Source: Phoebastria nigripes
Lineage: Eukaryota > Chordata > Aves > Procellariiformes > Diomedeidae
DNA length: 64,000 nucleotides
Direction of reading: 5' to 3'
NCBI GenBank assembly: GCA_035582835.1
Contig: JAYKAV010003423.1
Coordinates: 225,347 to 289,346 of the forward strand
Shown piece after piece: positions 1 through 13,555 of the stretch. The notes below the pieces were generated by a model, which did not search any database, was not told the origin of the DNA, and was given only the letters and a program-made list of their open reading frames with translations. The first letter of the stretch is position 1. Each line of letters begins with the position of its first letter. The position numbers and the translations under genes were made by a program.

Positions 1-3000
1 GCTAGAANGAATGTGAAGCTTGTATAATCAGACTACAAATAAACTGTGTATATAACTTGGTAGGCAGCCACTAAAATCATCTCTGCTATTCCTACTGGAT
101 TTTGGGTTTGAATCCTTTTCTTATAAACAAATGAACAAATAACCTTTTCTGGAATTTTGCTGATTTCCCACAATATTTTCAGTATTTTGTTGTTGAAGAG
201 TATGTGAATGGTGTATACGACACTTTGCAAAAAAAGTGCATATTCATTACAAAAAGTATAGGAACAATAGGATAGGAAAAAGACTAATTTCTGTGATGAC
301 TGACATTTAAACTGAAAAATTTGAACCTGATGTAGGTACATGAAAGTCTTCAGGTCAAGTTCTTCAAAGGCAGAAGTACTGGTATATGTATAGATGCTGC
401 CCACCAACTGAAGTTTCATATTCTTCCCACCTTCCTTCCCCCCATAAAGAAATCTGCATTGACTTCGTTAGGACCACTGGTGTGCTTTTGAATTTCTAGT
501 GTTTGCCTGAGATCATGAGTGGCCATAGTCATTCATTAAGGTAAGCATGTCTAACATACAAAAGCAGAAGGGAGGAGGAGGATGAAATAGGGAAAAACAA
601 TAAGTAGGTGTCTGATAAGATAAGGAGAGTCCCTGTTAGCTTTATGTTTTTCATACAGTTGCTTTTTCTGCAGGTTTTTCTGCAGGCTTTGTCTTCTGTT
701 TGCACTCCTTGCCACTTCGATGCATGCTGCATGTATGGAATAGCTACCTAAGCACATCCGTTTTTAGATTCTTGCATTCCAGGGAAAAGTAAATGACAGC
801 ATATATCTTTTAGAAAGGCTTAACTTTCTTGTTAGTTCAATAGTGACACCTGTAGAGATTCTTAGTTTGCATTTGATCACTCTTTCACAAGAAGTACGTA
901 GATGGCTCTTTCCCCTGTGAATTTTAAAAACCTTGAGTGGATAGTAAGAGTCATGTGAGACATTTGAGCTCAGCAGTTACTAAACTTAACTTGTTCTATA
1001 TTGGTTGATACTGTTAACTAATATTAACGATAAGAATGTTAAAATGATGATATTTACAGAAGTATTTTGAAAAGGAGTAATCACCTTTTTTTTTTTTTTC
1101 TTCTCAGTTTTTTTTGTTCTGTTCTGATTCCTACTTGCCATAGTTCAAATTAGGTCCGATATTAGTTTTAATAATATCATTGATGCAGTGTAATGATGTA
1201 ACTGAGGCCAGGGTTACCATGAGCTGTGTTTTAATGAATGTATAGGAGGAAACATAATATTGAGAACATTCAAAAATTGTTTTTTGATTCAAACTTGTTG
1301 CCCAGTCAAGACTGAAATAACATCATATATTTCAAGATTGAAAGATTGGAATAACATCATGTTATTGGAAAGTTTTACAACATGTTTGCAGCAGCAGCAA
1401 ATATAACAGCTTTGAATTTGCCTTGATTTTTTTTCTTTTTAAAAATCTCCTTTTCTTTGGAAGCTGTATCCCCCTCCTGCTTTTCTCTGTGCTTCTATTT
1501 CCATTCTGTCACAGTCTGCAGGTTATGTAACTGAAGTGGATATGACTTTGTGCATTACTAAAGTATATCTAATTAATTAGAGTACACAGAAATTCAGAGT
1601 GAGGACCTAACTTCTGTTTCTATTTGTCATCATTTCTCAGAGATTTGTCGTGATGATTTTGACCTTGTCTGGTATCTAAAGCTAGTGCAAGATTCGCCAA
1701 ACTTTGGGACTTCAGGTACAAACGTTAGATACCTCTGTCCATACATACATTTCTAAAAGATATAGCAGGACTTAGGGACTTGGCCATGTTTCTCTGGAAA
1801 GAGGTTATGAATTAGAATACAGCTTTATTCACTGCTACCTTTTAAATACTTCGAAGGGAAACATTTTCCCATTAGAATATAATATTCCTTAAAATGATCT
1901 TGTGTGAAGTTTTGTTTGATACAAAAAGGAATAATTTGATTTTGACCATTTTGAGGCAAACTGTATTGCATTTTAAAAACTACATTGTCCATTCCGCCCT
2001 CTTGACTGACTTTCCACTATAAAGTTAGCTTTGGCAAGCTTATGAAAAATTGCTGGTTGAAGGATTGCTAATGCTTGCAGTATGTTAGAAGTGTTGAGTC
2101 CCATTTTCCTTCCTGAATTTAGAGAGTGGGTGTGTTGATAAATCTTAGTTCAAAAAGCAGCTGGGAGCTGCTGCCTCTCTCACTTGTCCCTTTTGAGCTT
2201 CCACAATTCAAAGCTCTTTGCCTCCTTCATGTCATTCTNTGTGTTTACGTGTCTGCATTGGCACCTGTGGTTTTTTCCTGGACAGACAGCAAAAGAGTAC
2301 TTTTCTTGCCAACCTAGTTCCCCTGGGATGGATCTACAAGTCTTGAACACAGGTCCTAAATCGTTATTCTTTCTAGCCAGTAGTANCCTTGAACAAAAAA
2401 TTAGAGCTGCCTTCCCCTCTCCCCCAATATTTCATCAGTTCCTTCCTCCGTTATGCTCTTGCACTGTATTAAGTGTACTGGGAGCCAGCCTTTCAAGGTC
2501 TGTCCTCACATGCTGTGTCTTCATCTTTGCTCAAGTCTTAGCAACAGGTTTGCTTGCTCAGAACCATTTGTGGCTCTCCATTTTATCTTCTGCGGAGGAC
2601 GAAACCTTTCTTTTCTTGACTGCTAGTCTCCCTTTGAATGGGTAAGGTTTATCCCATAAGGAGTATTTAGATTTCAGCGCCTTACTTAGCACTGCGAGTG
2701 TCTTGAACTAGTATGGCTTTGATTTCAATAGTTCAGCAACAAGACTTCTGGACAAATGTCTCTTGTGCTTCTACTCAGAGACCCAAAATGGGCCAGGGTC
2801 TGCCAGTGTTGTGTGCTAGCGGGTTAGAGGAGGACTGCTATATTTTCTGCAGAGGGGAGGTGGGAAGGAGCACCAAAACTGTTAAGACTCTTGAATTCCT
2901 GTTCCAACCCCTGCTATTACCTTCAGTGTCTCGTCAAATGGTACATAACCTAAGGCGCCCCAAGCAGTGCTTTGTTGCAGAGGTTTTTGCTTTGCAGAAC

Positions 3001-6000
3001 ATATGTCAGGCATATAGTGTGGTGACTGCAAGATGTGGGAAATGGTTCAAGAGGAAAATATGTTGCAAAATTGGCAAAACTCTCAATGATATGGAAGTAA
3101 TTTGCTATAATCAGCAGGTTTTCTGATGCAATCACTTGATAATTGCATACTTTGAGGCTAATAACATACAGTAACAAAGAGCAGGAAACTACTATGTCTG
3201 TAAGTGGAAACGTTGCTTTAAAATGTATATAAGCCCCCAGTGCATAAAACGCCCCACAGGATGGGAGGTGGTATGTGGGAACTTCTTTTTCTATTTCTTT
3301 TGAAATCAGCTCTAATAAGGTAGGTGGTCTGAGAAACAATTTGCAAAAGGTCAAAAGATTCTCAGGTGTTTCAGTGCAAACCCTGAAAAGGAAGCATTTC
3401 TATATGAAAGTACCTAGGATAGTGATAGTGTCCCCAAATTTATACTGCTGAGTAAAAGAAGTGTCACACAAGAAAACAGAAGATAATACTACACGCATTA
3501 AAACAACAAAACCCCCATGTCCCCAACAACCAGTGTACACCCTTACACCTTTGCAACTGAAAGATGGCTTATTTCAAGTGACTGATTCGGTATCTTCCAA
3601 TGACCGAGGCAGGAGCTGGTCTGTGCTTGTGTAAATCAGAGGACCTACAAGGTAGCAGTAACAATGTGTGACTTTTGTGGCTATTAAAACTTCATTTCTC
3701 AATTTTCATCAGTTATATTTGGATCAATAGCCAGGGAATTCATCTTAATAGGGAGCCAGAAAGCAAGTAAGCAATGATCTGAGGTAGGTAAGAAGATTCT
3801 TGGGACGTAGAGAATGCTTGTCTTGTTTTTATGCTGAACTTATGCAATGTGAGCTTCCCTCGGAAAGACAAGGAAGCTATATGCTGGTGGAAATATGAAA
3901 TGAAATGGGCTAAAGGAAAACTAGTAGACCAGAACGCTGAAGGTATTTGCCATTGCATTTCTTGATATTGCCAAATGGTCCTTCAGACTGGAATAGGATA
4001 ATATACCTGAGAAACAACCACCTGTGTGGCGGGGAAAGCAATGGTGCTGGATATTAGCATTCAATTATGTCCGTAGCCCTTCCCATCAAATAGACTTCAA
4101 AGATACCTGCTCAAGGAGAGGACAACAGAAAGAGAATAAGGAGACACACTGGGTAGGAGGGTATCTAGAAGCAATGAAGGTGGGTGCTGACAAACAGTGG
4201 GTTTCAGGTAGGATTTTCAGTAGTTGTTCTGCTCTGTGACTGACAGGTTTTGTTAAGAAAGCATCCTGACTTTTGAATTCATCTTCTCTAAAACAAAGCA
4301 ACATATATTGACCTTCAATATTCAGAAGTAATCTTGGTTAACTGTATTAGTGCTTGACATAACTTCCAGTGAGCAGTTCACTCATTTCAGAGCAGGTATG
4401 GTCTCTGGAGGAGCCATGAATTAAGTGAGGTCCTGGGATTTTCAGCTGTGATCTGAGTTGGAGAAGCTCATGCTTTTATTAAGGTCAAGCCAAAGGTGGG
4501 CAAAAATAGTTACTCGGGAAGATTATCTAATGGTTGGAGACCTTTAGCACTCATTTTTGACACTATATTTAAGACACTTTTGGACCTAATGGTTTAAGCA
4601 GCTGTATGTTTTGGCCCCTGCCAAATCAGATCTATCTGTCTGTATCATCTGTAGTACAGTCCTTTATTATGACTTCTGATGCTCTTCAAGCAATCTTAGT
4701 AAAATATCCGAAAGGCACATGATTAGACTTGTTTTTCCTCTCTGCTTTAAGATGATGGCTAAACTAGTGATTTAAATTTAACCTTTTTAAAATTAAATAA
4801 AAAGTTACTGTCCAGACATCCTACATGCCAGCCCACATCCTTCAGAAGTGTAGCTTGAAGTGAGACAGAAGTGATAGCGTCCAAAACTATCTCATGTAGC
4901 AGCTACAAAAGAGATGCTGACAGACTCTACAACCTTTGGGGTAAATTCCTTATGAAAAGAAAAAGCCTTTATGGAAATCTGCGCTTTGAATTCCTTTTTG
5001 CCCTCTGAAGAGTAGATTTTTTTTTTTTTTTTTTTTTCCCCCTCCCCCCCTAAACTGGTAAGAAGAAAGGCTTCTTCATTAATATGAAGCTGTACATGCG
5101 ATGTGTTCTGCTTGGCTTTAGTTTCTCATTTTGCCCTTAATGTTGTTAAACAATTAGTTTTATAATAGTTTTATTTCTAAGGCAAGAACAAAGTGTTCTC
5201 AGTTTTTCTGTGTATGTAAAAGATGTCTTGTGTGATGGTGAAAAAGGTACAGGCTTTATGGAAAAAGATGACGTTTCTGCGTGATGGAGGAATATTCTAA
5301 ATTGCATTAGAGGAGGTCTTCAGAAGAAAATCAATAGGACGCTGCTTTGTTACTAGCAGTAATTTGGATGACCTTGTGTTTTTCAGCATTTGCCCATATT
5401 TCCTACCAAACTAAACAAAGCAAAGCCAAATCTGTCTTCGGGCAGTGTCACTACGTTGATTATATAAATTAGTTATTTCCAGTTTTGGATTAAATTCACA
5501 GGAGAAATCCACTGGTTTGGTCCATAGTTTACCCAGCTATACAAACAAATATGTAAGGAGAGAAGAGATACAAACTAATAATGAATATAAATATAATCTA
5601 TCATTCTCTGTGCAGCAGCCTTTGCAGACCAGAGACAAATCAAAGGGATTGCTAGAAAGAATGACCTGTATGCTATATTAATTGTTAATAAGAGAACGCA
5701 GTAAAGCATTATTGATCCAGTAAACTGAAGGCTTTTTAGTTCATTCTTATCTCTCTCTGCTTTATGCCTGTTCACAGGTTTTCCAAGTGTAAGCACTAGA
5801 AAATTTTGAGGTTTTTTTCCTTTTGAGTTCTTTCAGAGCAGGAATGAACTATTAGATTAAGATGGTCGTTATCATTCTGACAAATCTGAAGGTGCCAACT
5901 TCTCCCCATCTAGTCATTTTATAAGAAAAAGAACAGTGCAGAAGTTGTTCAATTTAGCTAAAAATTGGTTTAGTTAAACTAGTGAAAAATCTTACTTGAA

Positions 6001-7045
6001 CACATCTAGATTTGTTTATGGTTGACATTAGCTAAATCAGTGTGAACTACATTGTACTGCTTTTATTTGGACCAATTCTTCAGCTTAACTAATAATTTAA
6101 AAACTAATTTCAAACTGGTGCATTTGGATGCTGATGATGTACTGTAGCCTGGATTCAACTATTCTATTGCAGTTTAATTCAGTAGAGAGGTATGTCAAGT
6201 AATGAAACTATCTTCATTTTCTCATAATGTTTTTGAAGCTGAAATATCAAATTGAGTTTCATCTGAAAAAGGAAGGAAAAGAAAAATAACCAACAACAAA
6301 CCTCACTGAGCCATTTGAAGCTGTGAGAGTGTAAGGATTTAGACACATGAACAAAGTACATGTTGTTAACTGCTCCACGGTAGCTGTCCATAAACATACT
6401 CTCTGGCATTTCAAGGTTAATGAGCTCCTATTCCTAAACTGTATAGTGAGGGTGAGCAGACTGGCTTCCCCAGTACGAACTGATGCCCTTCCAACTTCAT
6501 CTGTGATCACTTATCTTTGCAATGCCATCTCTAATAAACATTTTTTAAAGTTTTTGTGCTTTGAAAGCATGAAACATAAAATACCTAACTGTTCAGAAAT
6601 TTCTGAAGGCAGTTTGAAGAAACATTTTCTGTTACTTTTGCTGAAGATAAGAAGTTGGATTTTTGGCATCTTTTCCTTTCCTTTCTGCCTCTGAGCTGTT
6701 GAAGAAGCTGCAGTGAGCATGAAAATGGATGTCTGAATCATAGCAAGAGCCAATTAATTTAGATCTGGTGGCCATCTACAGCCATCACCGAATTCCAAGA
6801 GTAATCAACTCTAGCTACATTGTTAGAAGAAGGGATGAGGTTTTAATAGACAGATATTTGGACTTATTTTCACAGGCAATTGATTTAAGGAAGATTAACA
6901 TCTCTCCTATAAATTAATTTGAAATTCTGTGGATATTACTGACAAATGCCTGAATATCCATTCCTGCCTTGAAATCTGTTAAATTCTTCTTTTCACTTAC
7001 TTTTTGGTGGAAGTGAGTTTTAATCACATAATTTGGGGAGAGTCT
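1..7045. other. Gene-free AT-rich unique DNA
   Basis: I see no supportable gene here. Open frames reach at most 153 codons, have no recognisable domain, and several overlap equally long frames on the other strand. T runs lie at 1086-1099 and 5017-5037, the latter followed by a C-rich tract. Single N calls are at 8, 2239 and 2386. The composition fits an intron or intergenic DNA. Confidence 0.6.
5017..5049. repeat. Poly-T tract followed by C-rich tract
   Basis: A run of 21 T is followed directly by a C-rich stretch ending near 5049. It could be the remnant tail of a minus-strand retroposed copy, but I recognise no repeat body beside it. A simple homopolymer is the safer reading. Confidence 0.8.
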
Positions 7046-7049
7046 TTTT

Positions 7050-7680
7050 TTATCCATTTTGAATTTACTGTCTTTTGAGTGATCTCTTAAATTGAGAATT
7101 CCTTTGTTCTTACATTATGAGAAGCTCATGACTGGTTTCTAGACCATTCGCAATGTCATGTGCTTTTAGGTTTTCCTTCTGAAGGTAATAGTCATGATTT
7201 GTTTTTCATACTTATGACTTAAAGTGGTTTTCTTCACTCTCCTCTTTCATCTGCTAATTCAGTAATATCCTTTAAATTTTAATCCATGTGTTTTGCCATA
7301 GTATTCCTTACACATCATTGTTAGTTTTTTAACCACAACTGCTGATGAGCAGTGATTTTTTTTTTTTTTTTTTTCTCTGCCATTGCCAACTTTCTTGAGT
7401 TGATAATTTGGATGGTCATTTTTCTCCTTTATTTTGCATTCATCAACGTGGAGTATATTTTGCTGTTGCTTTACTAGTTCATTTAGTGTGCTCTGAAGTG
7501 CCTCACTGCATTCTCTGGTCCTGCACACTGTAATACCTTTCTCATCTGCAACTATTACTGCAATTTTTACTTTATCCATTTCCACTTTCTTTCGTGTTCT
7601 AGATCATTGATAAGTATGCTAATGATGGGAGATCTAAAGTGTGTGTCAGTCACTACAGCCAGTGTTTCTTTCATGTTGGC
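7050..7680 (-). mobile_element. Ancient CR1/L3-type LINE fragment, strongly diverged
   Basis: Read on the plus strand, this stretch follows in order the reverse complement of the 3' half of old amniote CR1/L3 LINEs (reverse-transcriptase C-terminus and tail). Recognisable phrases are TTCTTACATTATGAGAAG near 7109, CATTGTTAGTTTTTTAACC near 7315, TTTTGCATTCATCAAC near 7432, CTCATCTGCAAC near 7541 and CTAGATCATTGATAAG near 7598. In the family the CATCTGCAAA phrase lies opposite the FADD active-site codons. The copy is riddled with stops and indels and cannot code. A T run at 7356-7374 interrupts it. The 108-codon minus-strand frame at 7259-7585 is a by-product. This is recognition by eye; percent identity was not computed. 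Confidence 0.6.
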
Positions 7681-7684
7681 ATAG

Positions 7685-9230
7685 TATTACCTATGCCAAG
7701 TCAAAATTTAAAAAATGACAGAATTCAATGTGCACCAAATCTGTTGGCTTGTTTCAGTGGTGAAATGTGTGGGAGGGCTAAAAAACATGAAAGAGAATAA
7801 TGCTGCCAGCTTTCTCCTTATTGCTTCCAAAGCATGAAGTAGGTAACTAAAATTGAAAATTTTAGCCTAAAGATTATAATTCCCCATATGTAATTACTGT
7901 ACTGCATAATAATTTTTTTAAAGCTCAGAAAACAGGAGAGAGAGAATTGCTTTAAACAATGTCAGTTAATGAATTTGGACTTCAGGAATTGCTCTGTTTC
8001 CCATGCTTAATTTCCTGCATCAATTCAAAACCACCTACTTTTTGACGTTTCGCAGTCTCTGAAGCAATTAATGGTGATATCCCAAACTACAGTCATGAAT
8101 TTAGATGACGAATAAGCTGCAGGGACAGAACAACTGTGAAGCAGCAGTTAAGATCCTGCTTTCCTGTTGATATTTCTGGTAGTTAAAAAGAAAGAAAGAA
8201 TAAGAAAAAGATCTCTCAGCACAACTGTCTGAAAGTGGGATGTTTTTCTGAATTTTCTGGATGGCATCAGTAGCCGTTTTATAGTTTTGTTTGCGTGTGT
8301 CACCTCCTTATTCTACTATTTGGTGTGCCCAGAAAGTATTGTTTGCAAATCATAGATCGGTCTGCATCCAAGGACAAAGCAGATAAGCATGAATGCACAG
8401 GTGCATTTGCAGTGATTCAAAGCACAACTCTATGCTATACATGTGTGTTGCCCCGTTAACTTTCTAGATTGGAGGCAGGTATCCACATCCAATAAGTTTC
8501 CTTTTAAGTGACAGCTGTGAAAAATATTCCTGCTGTTTGTATCATTAATTAGATTATTTTATAGATTTAATCTCTGCTGCAGTTTCCAGAGAAGAAAACT
8601 GGTATATAACCTGTGAAGAGGAAAAGGGATCACTTATTTATATTTCCTAAAGTCAACTTGTACGTTACTCATTTGTTTTTACTATCCCTTCTTTTCAGCA
8701 TTATTAATTTTCCTGATTTTTTTTCCTAATTTTCATTGCTTCCTAGATTGTTTGATACACATTTATTAAAATTTGCAGATTGATGACCTTCCTCAATTTA
8801 GTGAATGTCTTTCTTTGAAGATTATGTAGCTTTGATGGGAGAAAATAGAAACTCTATTTCTGTAAGTAGCTTTATTGGCCATATCAAGATCAAATGATGA
8901 TTACTGACAGACTGTGGTTTAAAAATTTTATTATATTAGAGCTACTGCTTTAGTCCATGCATTTTAGAATCAGTTATAAGTTAAAACATTAGTGCTACGA
9001 TACACAGAAGATGAAAATATTATCAATTAGCTCCAAAGATTGCAGTTATATTCAATACTAAAACCCAAATTGATTTAATACTGCCTCTGTCAAATTGATC
9101 TAGTATTTTGAAATTATATTGGTTATCAATTTCCCTTATTTTTAATGTGATATTGTTGACTGTATGGTAGCTATTTCAGGGTAGTTATCGAATAACCACT
9201 TTTTCATGTGGCTGATTTAAGCTTCATTGG
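7685..9230. other. Gene-free AT-rich DNA
   Basis: No gene or repeat that I can name. The DNA is AT-rich with no reading frame of 60 codons or more. Confidence 0.55.
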
Positions 9231-9234
9231 TAAA

Positions 9235-9360
9235 TCATTTAAGACCCTTTTTTAAAAGATCTTCAAGGATGGAAGTTCTCCAACTCCAGTTGTATTCACA
9301 GATACAGTTTCTACTGGAGTTTCTACTGATGATGTTAAGGGAACTTTATCTTAAACTTTG
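9235..9360 (-). mobile_element. Possible old CR1 tail remnant
   Basis: The stretch around AGATCTTCAAGGATGGAAGT, followed 50-90 bases later by a TGATGTTAAGGGAACTTT-like phrase, resembles the reverse complement of the last coding part of CR1. There the plus-strand DNA usually reads 'aagg atgg ag attcc ... cac tgt tag gaag tttt'. The match is short and degraded. It may be chance; an alignment to CR1 consensus sequences would decide. Confidence 0.3.
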
Positions 9361-9364
9361 TGTT

Positions 9365-10650
9365 TGTCCTACTGCTTTCCCTGATGCCCTTGTTATGGTC
9401 CTGTTTTTCTCTGCCATCCTAGCGATTACAGTGAGTCACACTGTGGTATGGAATGACAGCCTCCTTCTAGATAAGGATTCAAATGCATGGCTTCCCTTGA
9501 TACCGCCATGCCCTGTATAGTTTTTATAAGTTATTACGTAAATCTTGCATGGATATTATGAAACTACAAAATGACTTAAAAATTTTTCATTTCTGTTCTT
9601 TATGCGCGACTTATACTGACATAACATTTCAAAGACTTAAGGGATAATTTGGATATGTAATCTGAAGGATGTCTTAACAGGAGGTTATGCTTGGATTACA
9701 GATTTGAGTAATCAGGACAATGACAGCATTGTCCAGAGTGGCACAGAGGTAAACTTGGTTAGAAACAAAAGGCAAAGAGCTTGGTCATGCATGCTAGACA
9801 GAGCATGCCGTGAGATATCAAAACGAGCTTTTCCACTCTCTCACCTGCTTCTATCACTTTGCCGGTTGCTTATACTTTGGTAGATGTTATTGTGAAGTCA
9901 CACATCGTTTCAAGCCTCTTCCTCACAAGTCGTTACAAGCCTTAGGTAATGCAGNCAAATACAAGTAGAGTTTCTCCTTGTTTGTATTTTGTAGCCTTTC
10001 TTTGTGATTGTGTACCTGTTCTGCAATGGAAATGCTATCTATGTGTGCCATTGATAATAGCAGGGCTGGCATAATTCTCAAATGTCCTGTCATTTTACGG
10101 CTACTTTACCTTTTTTCAAAGAGGAGTTGGTATCCAATTATTTGACTGTTTGAAATTATTTACACCACACTGAATCATGAAAATGAGAGGAGTGCTGCTT
10201 TCATTGGGAGAACCAATCCTCTGACTCCTTAAGTTGCCGACATGCGTGTCTCTCTGTTGTGGCTCTTGATGTATGGAGAGAGATGAGCACAATTTTCTGA
10301 ACTTCTTCTTCATGGAGATTACTGTTTGTGGTCATGAATTGTGGGGCCTGTCTACAAGTGTCAGCGAAGGTGGTAGTTAATGCCAGTAGTGATAGCAGTT
10401 GTATTACAAAGGAAACTGAGAGCAGCAGCTTACTGATATATGAAACATGTCAGAGGATAGCGAGGGGATTTACTCTTCTTCCTTAGGGTTCACCTCTGTG
10501 ATTTATACAGGGATTTCCCTGTGCCCTTTTGGAAGCCACTGGCGAGATGAAGGAGTAGAGGTCAGGACAAGTAACCTGATGAGCTTTCTCCTTCTGCGCC
10601 CTGAAGGAGGATGTCAGAGGGGTGGGATTCACTGGGGCGAGGATGGGGCA
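9365..10650. other. Gene-free DNA
   Basis: Nothing recognisable. A single N lies at 9955. A 65-codon frame on the minus strand (10116-10313) has no domain. Confidence 0.55.
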
Positions 10651-10654
10651 ATCA

Positions 10655-12000
10655 GAACGCAAGAACGGCTGTGCTAGGTCAAGCCAAAATCCACCTAGCC
10701 CACTCGCTTGTCTGATAGTGACTGGAAAGACAAATACAAAATTATCTTCCCTCCAAGGTACTTTTCCAGGATGCTGTATGGTGTAGTTTTCTTTCCAAGC
10801 AGAATGTGGATTTGTTTGAGGTCTAAATTCACTTTTTTTCCACTTAATTTAATTGCTTTTTGTTTCTATCTTTGTCTTCTAAGCATCCTACAGAAATGCA
10901 GTCTGTAATGTGATTATACTTTATATGGAGTTTAGTTTGTTGTGAACATTCTGCACGATATTCCTATTCTGCCTCATTTCTCATATGTGAGAAAATGAGT
11001 ATTTGTTCGTCACATCCCTTCCATGAGTAATTTTGCATCTTATCACACTGAGCTGTCTTTTTCCAAGGTGAGTCTGTTAAGCTTCTCTCCGTGTAGACGT
11101 CACTCTCTAACTTCTATTTGTGGTGTTGCTCTTCTCTGTAACGTTTCCAGTTCTATTGCGTTCCCTTTGAAATAGGGTGACCATAGCCACATGCTGTGCT
11201 AGAGAACTGGATGCTTTATGAAGTTATTCATTGTCATATTGACCTTTTTCTGTTTTGTTCTCTGTTCCATTCCTAATAGCACCTACTGTTTAATTTGCTG
11301 TTTTCACTGCTGCTTGGCTTTTAACTGATATTTTCAGAGAACTTCAAACAAAGACACAAAAATCTCTGTTCTGATTGGTGTCAGGATTTGGACTCTAAAG
11401 CCCACTATAGTGTGTGTGCCTTGTCATGGTTATTTTTTATAAATGTGTTACTCTGCGTTTATCAAAGTTGAATTTCATCTGCTAGTTTATTTTCCAGTTG
11501 CTTATTATAAAAATTCTACAGGTCTTCATGGTCATCTTAGGACTTGATTATCCTGAATAATTTTATATCGTCAGCAGACTTTGCCAGCTCACCTCCTTTT
11601 GTACAGTGTAGGTTTTGGCACAGATGCATGTGAGACTCCACACACCCTTTCCCCATTATGAAAACTGACCATTTCTACAGTAATTTTGTATCCTTTAACC
11701 ACTTAATAATTTGCGAGAAGTTTTTTCCTCCTACTTGATGAAGTCCCAGCTTCTGGGAGGGAGAAATTTCAGTGAAGAATTTTGTAAAAACCTTTCTTAG
11801 AAAAAATTCAGGTAGGCTGTCAGCTAAATCACAGTCATCCACTCTTTAAGTTAGATGATTTCTTTGAAGAAGTCTGGTAGATTTGTGAGGTGTCATTTCT
11901 TCCCAAGAGAGCTATATAGACTCATCATATTCATCTCTGTCTATATTTATTCTGTTCTCTTTTTTGTTATTTCTACCATTTTGCATAGTCGAACTTGGAG
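10655..12000 (-). mobile_element. Ancient amniote CR1 LINE, about 1.3 kb, non-coding relic
   Basis: This reads as the reverse complement of an old CR1 family that is common in turtles and crocodilians. The family's 3' end is matched at 10661-10725 (AAGAACGGCTGTGCTAGGTC, then ATCCACCTAGCCCA and a TGTCTGATAGTGAC phrase). Moving right, later blocks appear in the expected order: TTTTTCCAAGGTGAGTCTG near 11058, CTCTTCTCTGTAACGTTTCC near 11129, AGGGTGACCATAG near 11175, TTCCTAATAGCACCTACTG near 11270, TTTTCAGAGAACTTC near 11331, TTTATCAAAGTTGAATTTCA near 11458, GAAAACTGACCATTT near 11659, and GTCTGGTAGATTTGTGAGGT near 11872. Colinear blocks over 1.2 kb make chance unlikely. It has many stops and indels and is dead. 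The left end is well set; the right end is uncertain and may run past 12,000. Confidence 0.65.
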
Positions 12001-12004
12001 GTGT

Positions 12005-13465
12005 TCATTTCATAGATGCCCTCTGAAACTGGTTGGAAAAACTGGTTTCATATTTTTCACCATTCATTTGTTTTGCCAATTTTCCAATGTTAAAACAAAA
12101 ATTGGATTTGTTGCGTTGATGCATTTGCTCTTTTGTGTGTGTATGTCATTTCAGTAAGGAGAAGTGACTTGCTGTCTGTTTCCTGAGCAGCATCTGTTAC
12201 TGTGAGGAACACCTTGGCCACAGGTCACTCTTCTCCCTGGATGCTCTGGTGGTTGTAACTCAGTGATACAATGGTTTTGCCAACACAGAGCTTTTTCTCC
12301 TTTGTTCCTGTCTGTCCNTACCTGCTGTACTGGGGCAGACTTCATCGTGCTGCTTACAGCAACTATGCTATAAATGGTTCAAGAAAGTGTTCAAAAATTC
12401 CTCCTCCCCTAAATTATTTTTAACCTGAGTCTCTCTCTTCTGTTTCATAATGGTTAACATCCTGTGCTGTATGACCAAAGATTATGGCTGGGAACAGGGG
12501 AGAAGTGTAAAAAGTCCATAAAATGCTATTGCCATCAAAGTCCTTGTATTGTCAAATGACAGCTTGTATGAGCTGTGGTCACAAGGAGCGGTTGGTTGGA
12601 AAAGGAATTGGTTTATGATAGAGCATAGTGATAAACAATGCTTTTTACACCTAACCAAAATACACTGTTAAAAGCTACAGTGACTAATAAATGATAATTA
12701 CCAATAAATTATATAGTTTATCATTTATTTTCTGTTTCATTGTAACAGTAGCCTGAATATTCAGTGTCAGGGTTATAAAAAATTATGAGTCTCTAAGAAT
12801 GCCATAAAATACTCTGCTGAGCTCTAGTATCTGGCAAACCACAGAAAATCATGTTGCTATAAGAACTCTAGGTCAAATTCTAAGGTGGTTGTGGGTGTGG
12901 TGACTGTCTGCCTTGTTGTCAATAAAACCTTCCTGATGGATGTTGCTTATTCAAGAGTTGACCGCTAAGTTGGCTAAGGATCAATATTGCTTACTTTCAC
13001 ATTCCCTGGATGGTGATAGATTTCCCATAGCTACCGTGTAGTATTTGTGCAAAGCTAGATGCTGTAAAGCTAGTTGTTATTGTACTGTACGGGGCCTGAA
13101 GTTCAGGCTGCATACCAACCACCTGCGCAACACGCAGCTTGCTATAAAACACAGAGCAGTTTTTAGGAGAGTTACCAAATGTGATTGACAACTAAAAGGT
13201 AAACAGTCCCTGGATACGTCATCTCCCCCTATGGTGGTAATTGATTAGACTTAAAAGAGAACAGCTGTTATAAGAAACCACATTAGCTGACTAAAAAGTC
13301 TGCAGGTTTGGTGGTGAGCAGCACGCTTCCAAAAGCATGTGGTCTCTTCTGCCTGCAGAGGTGAGCATTGCTTTGGTATGTCTGCAGTGGTTGGTAGTAC
13401 TTCTTAATAAATCTCCTTAAAACAGTTTCTAAGTGTGCATTGGGTTTTAAACTACATGTGCGTTT
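12005..13465. other. Gene-free DNA
   Basis: No gene. A further weak continuation of the preceding CR1 relic may cover the first 100-150 bases. Nothing else is recognised. A single N is at 12318. Confidence 0.5.
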
Positions 13466-13467
13466 TC

Positions 13468-13555
13468 TTGTGTGTGGTACTCTTTCTGGCTTCTGCTACT
13501 TATTCAGAGTAGAAAATGAGTTGAAGGAGCATGGGTTTGGGGTTTAGCTTCAGGT
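13468..13555. repeat. Diverged direct repeat, copy 1
   Basis: This stretch (CTTGTGTGTGGTACTC ... TTCAGAGTAGAAAATGAG ... GGTTTAGCTTCAGG) aligns with 13972-14058 in the same orientation about 504 bases away. The best part is TTCAGA[G/A]TAGAAAAT and the closing GGTTTAGCTTCAG. Similarity stops after the closing phrase. It could be an old local duplication or two fragments of one unrecognised repeat family. Confidence 0.5.

Noticed and set aside
2713..3126. 137-codon plus frame with a 134-codon minus frame over part of it
   Set aside because: No recognisable domain on either strand, no splice or promoter context, and long frames on both strands at once suggest chance.
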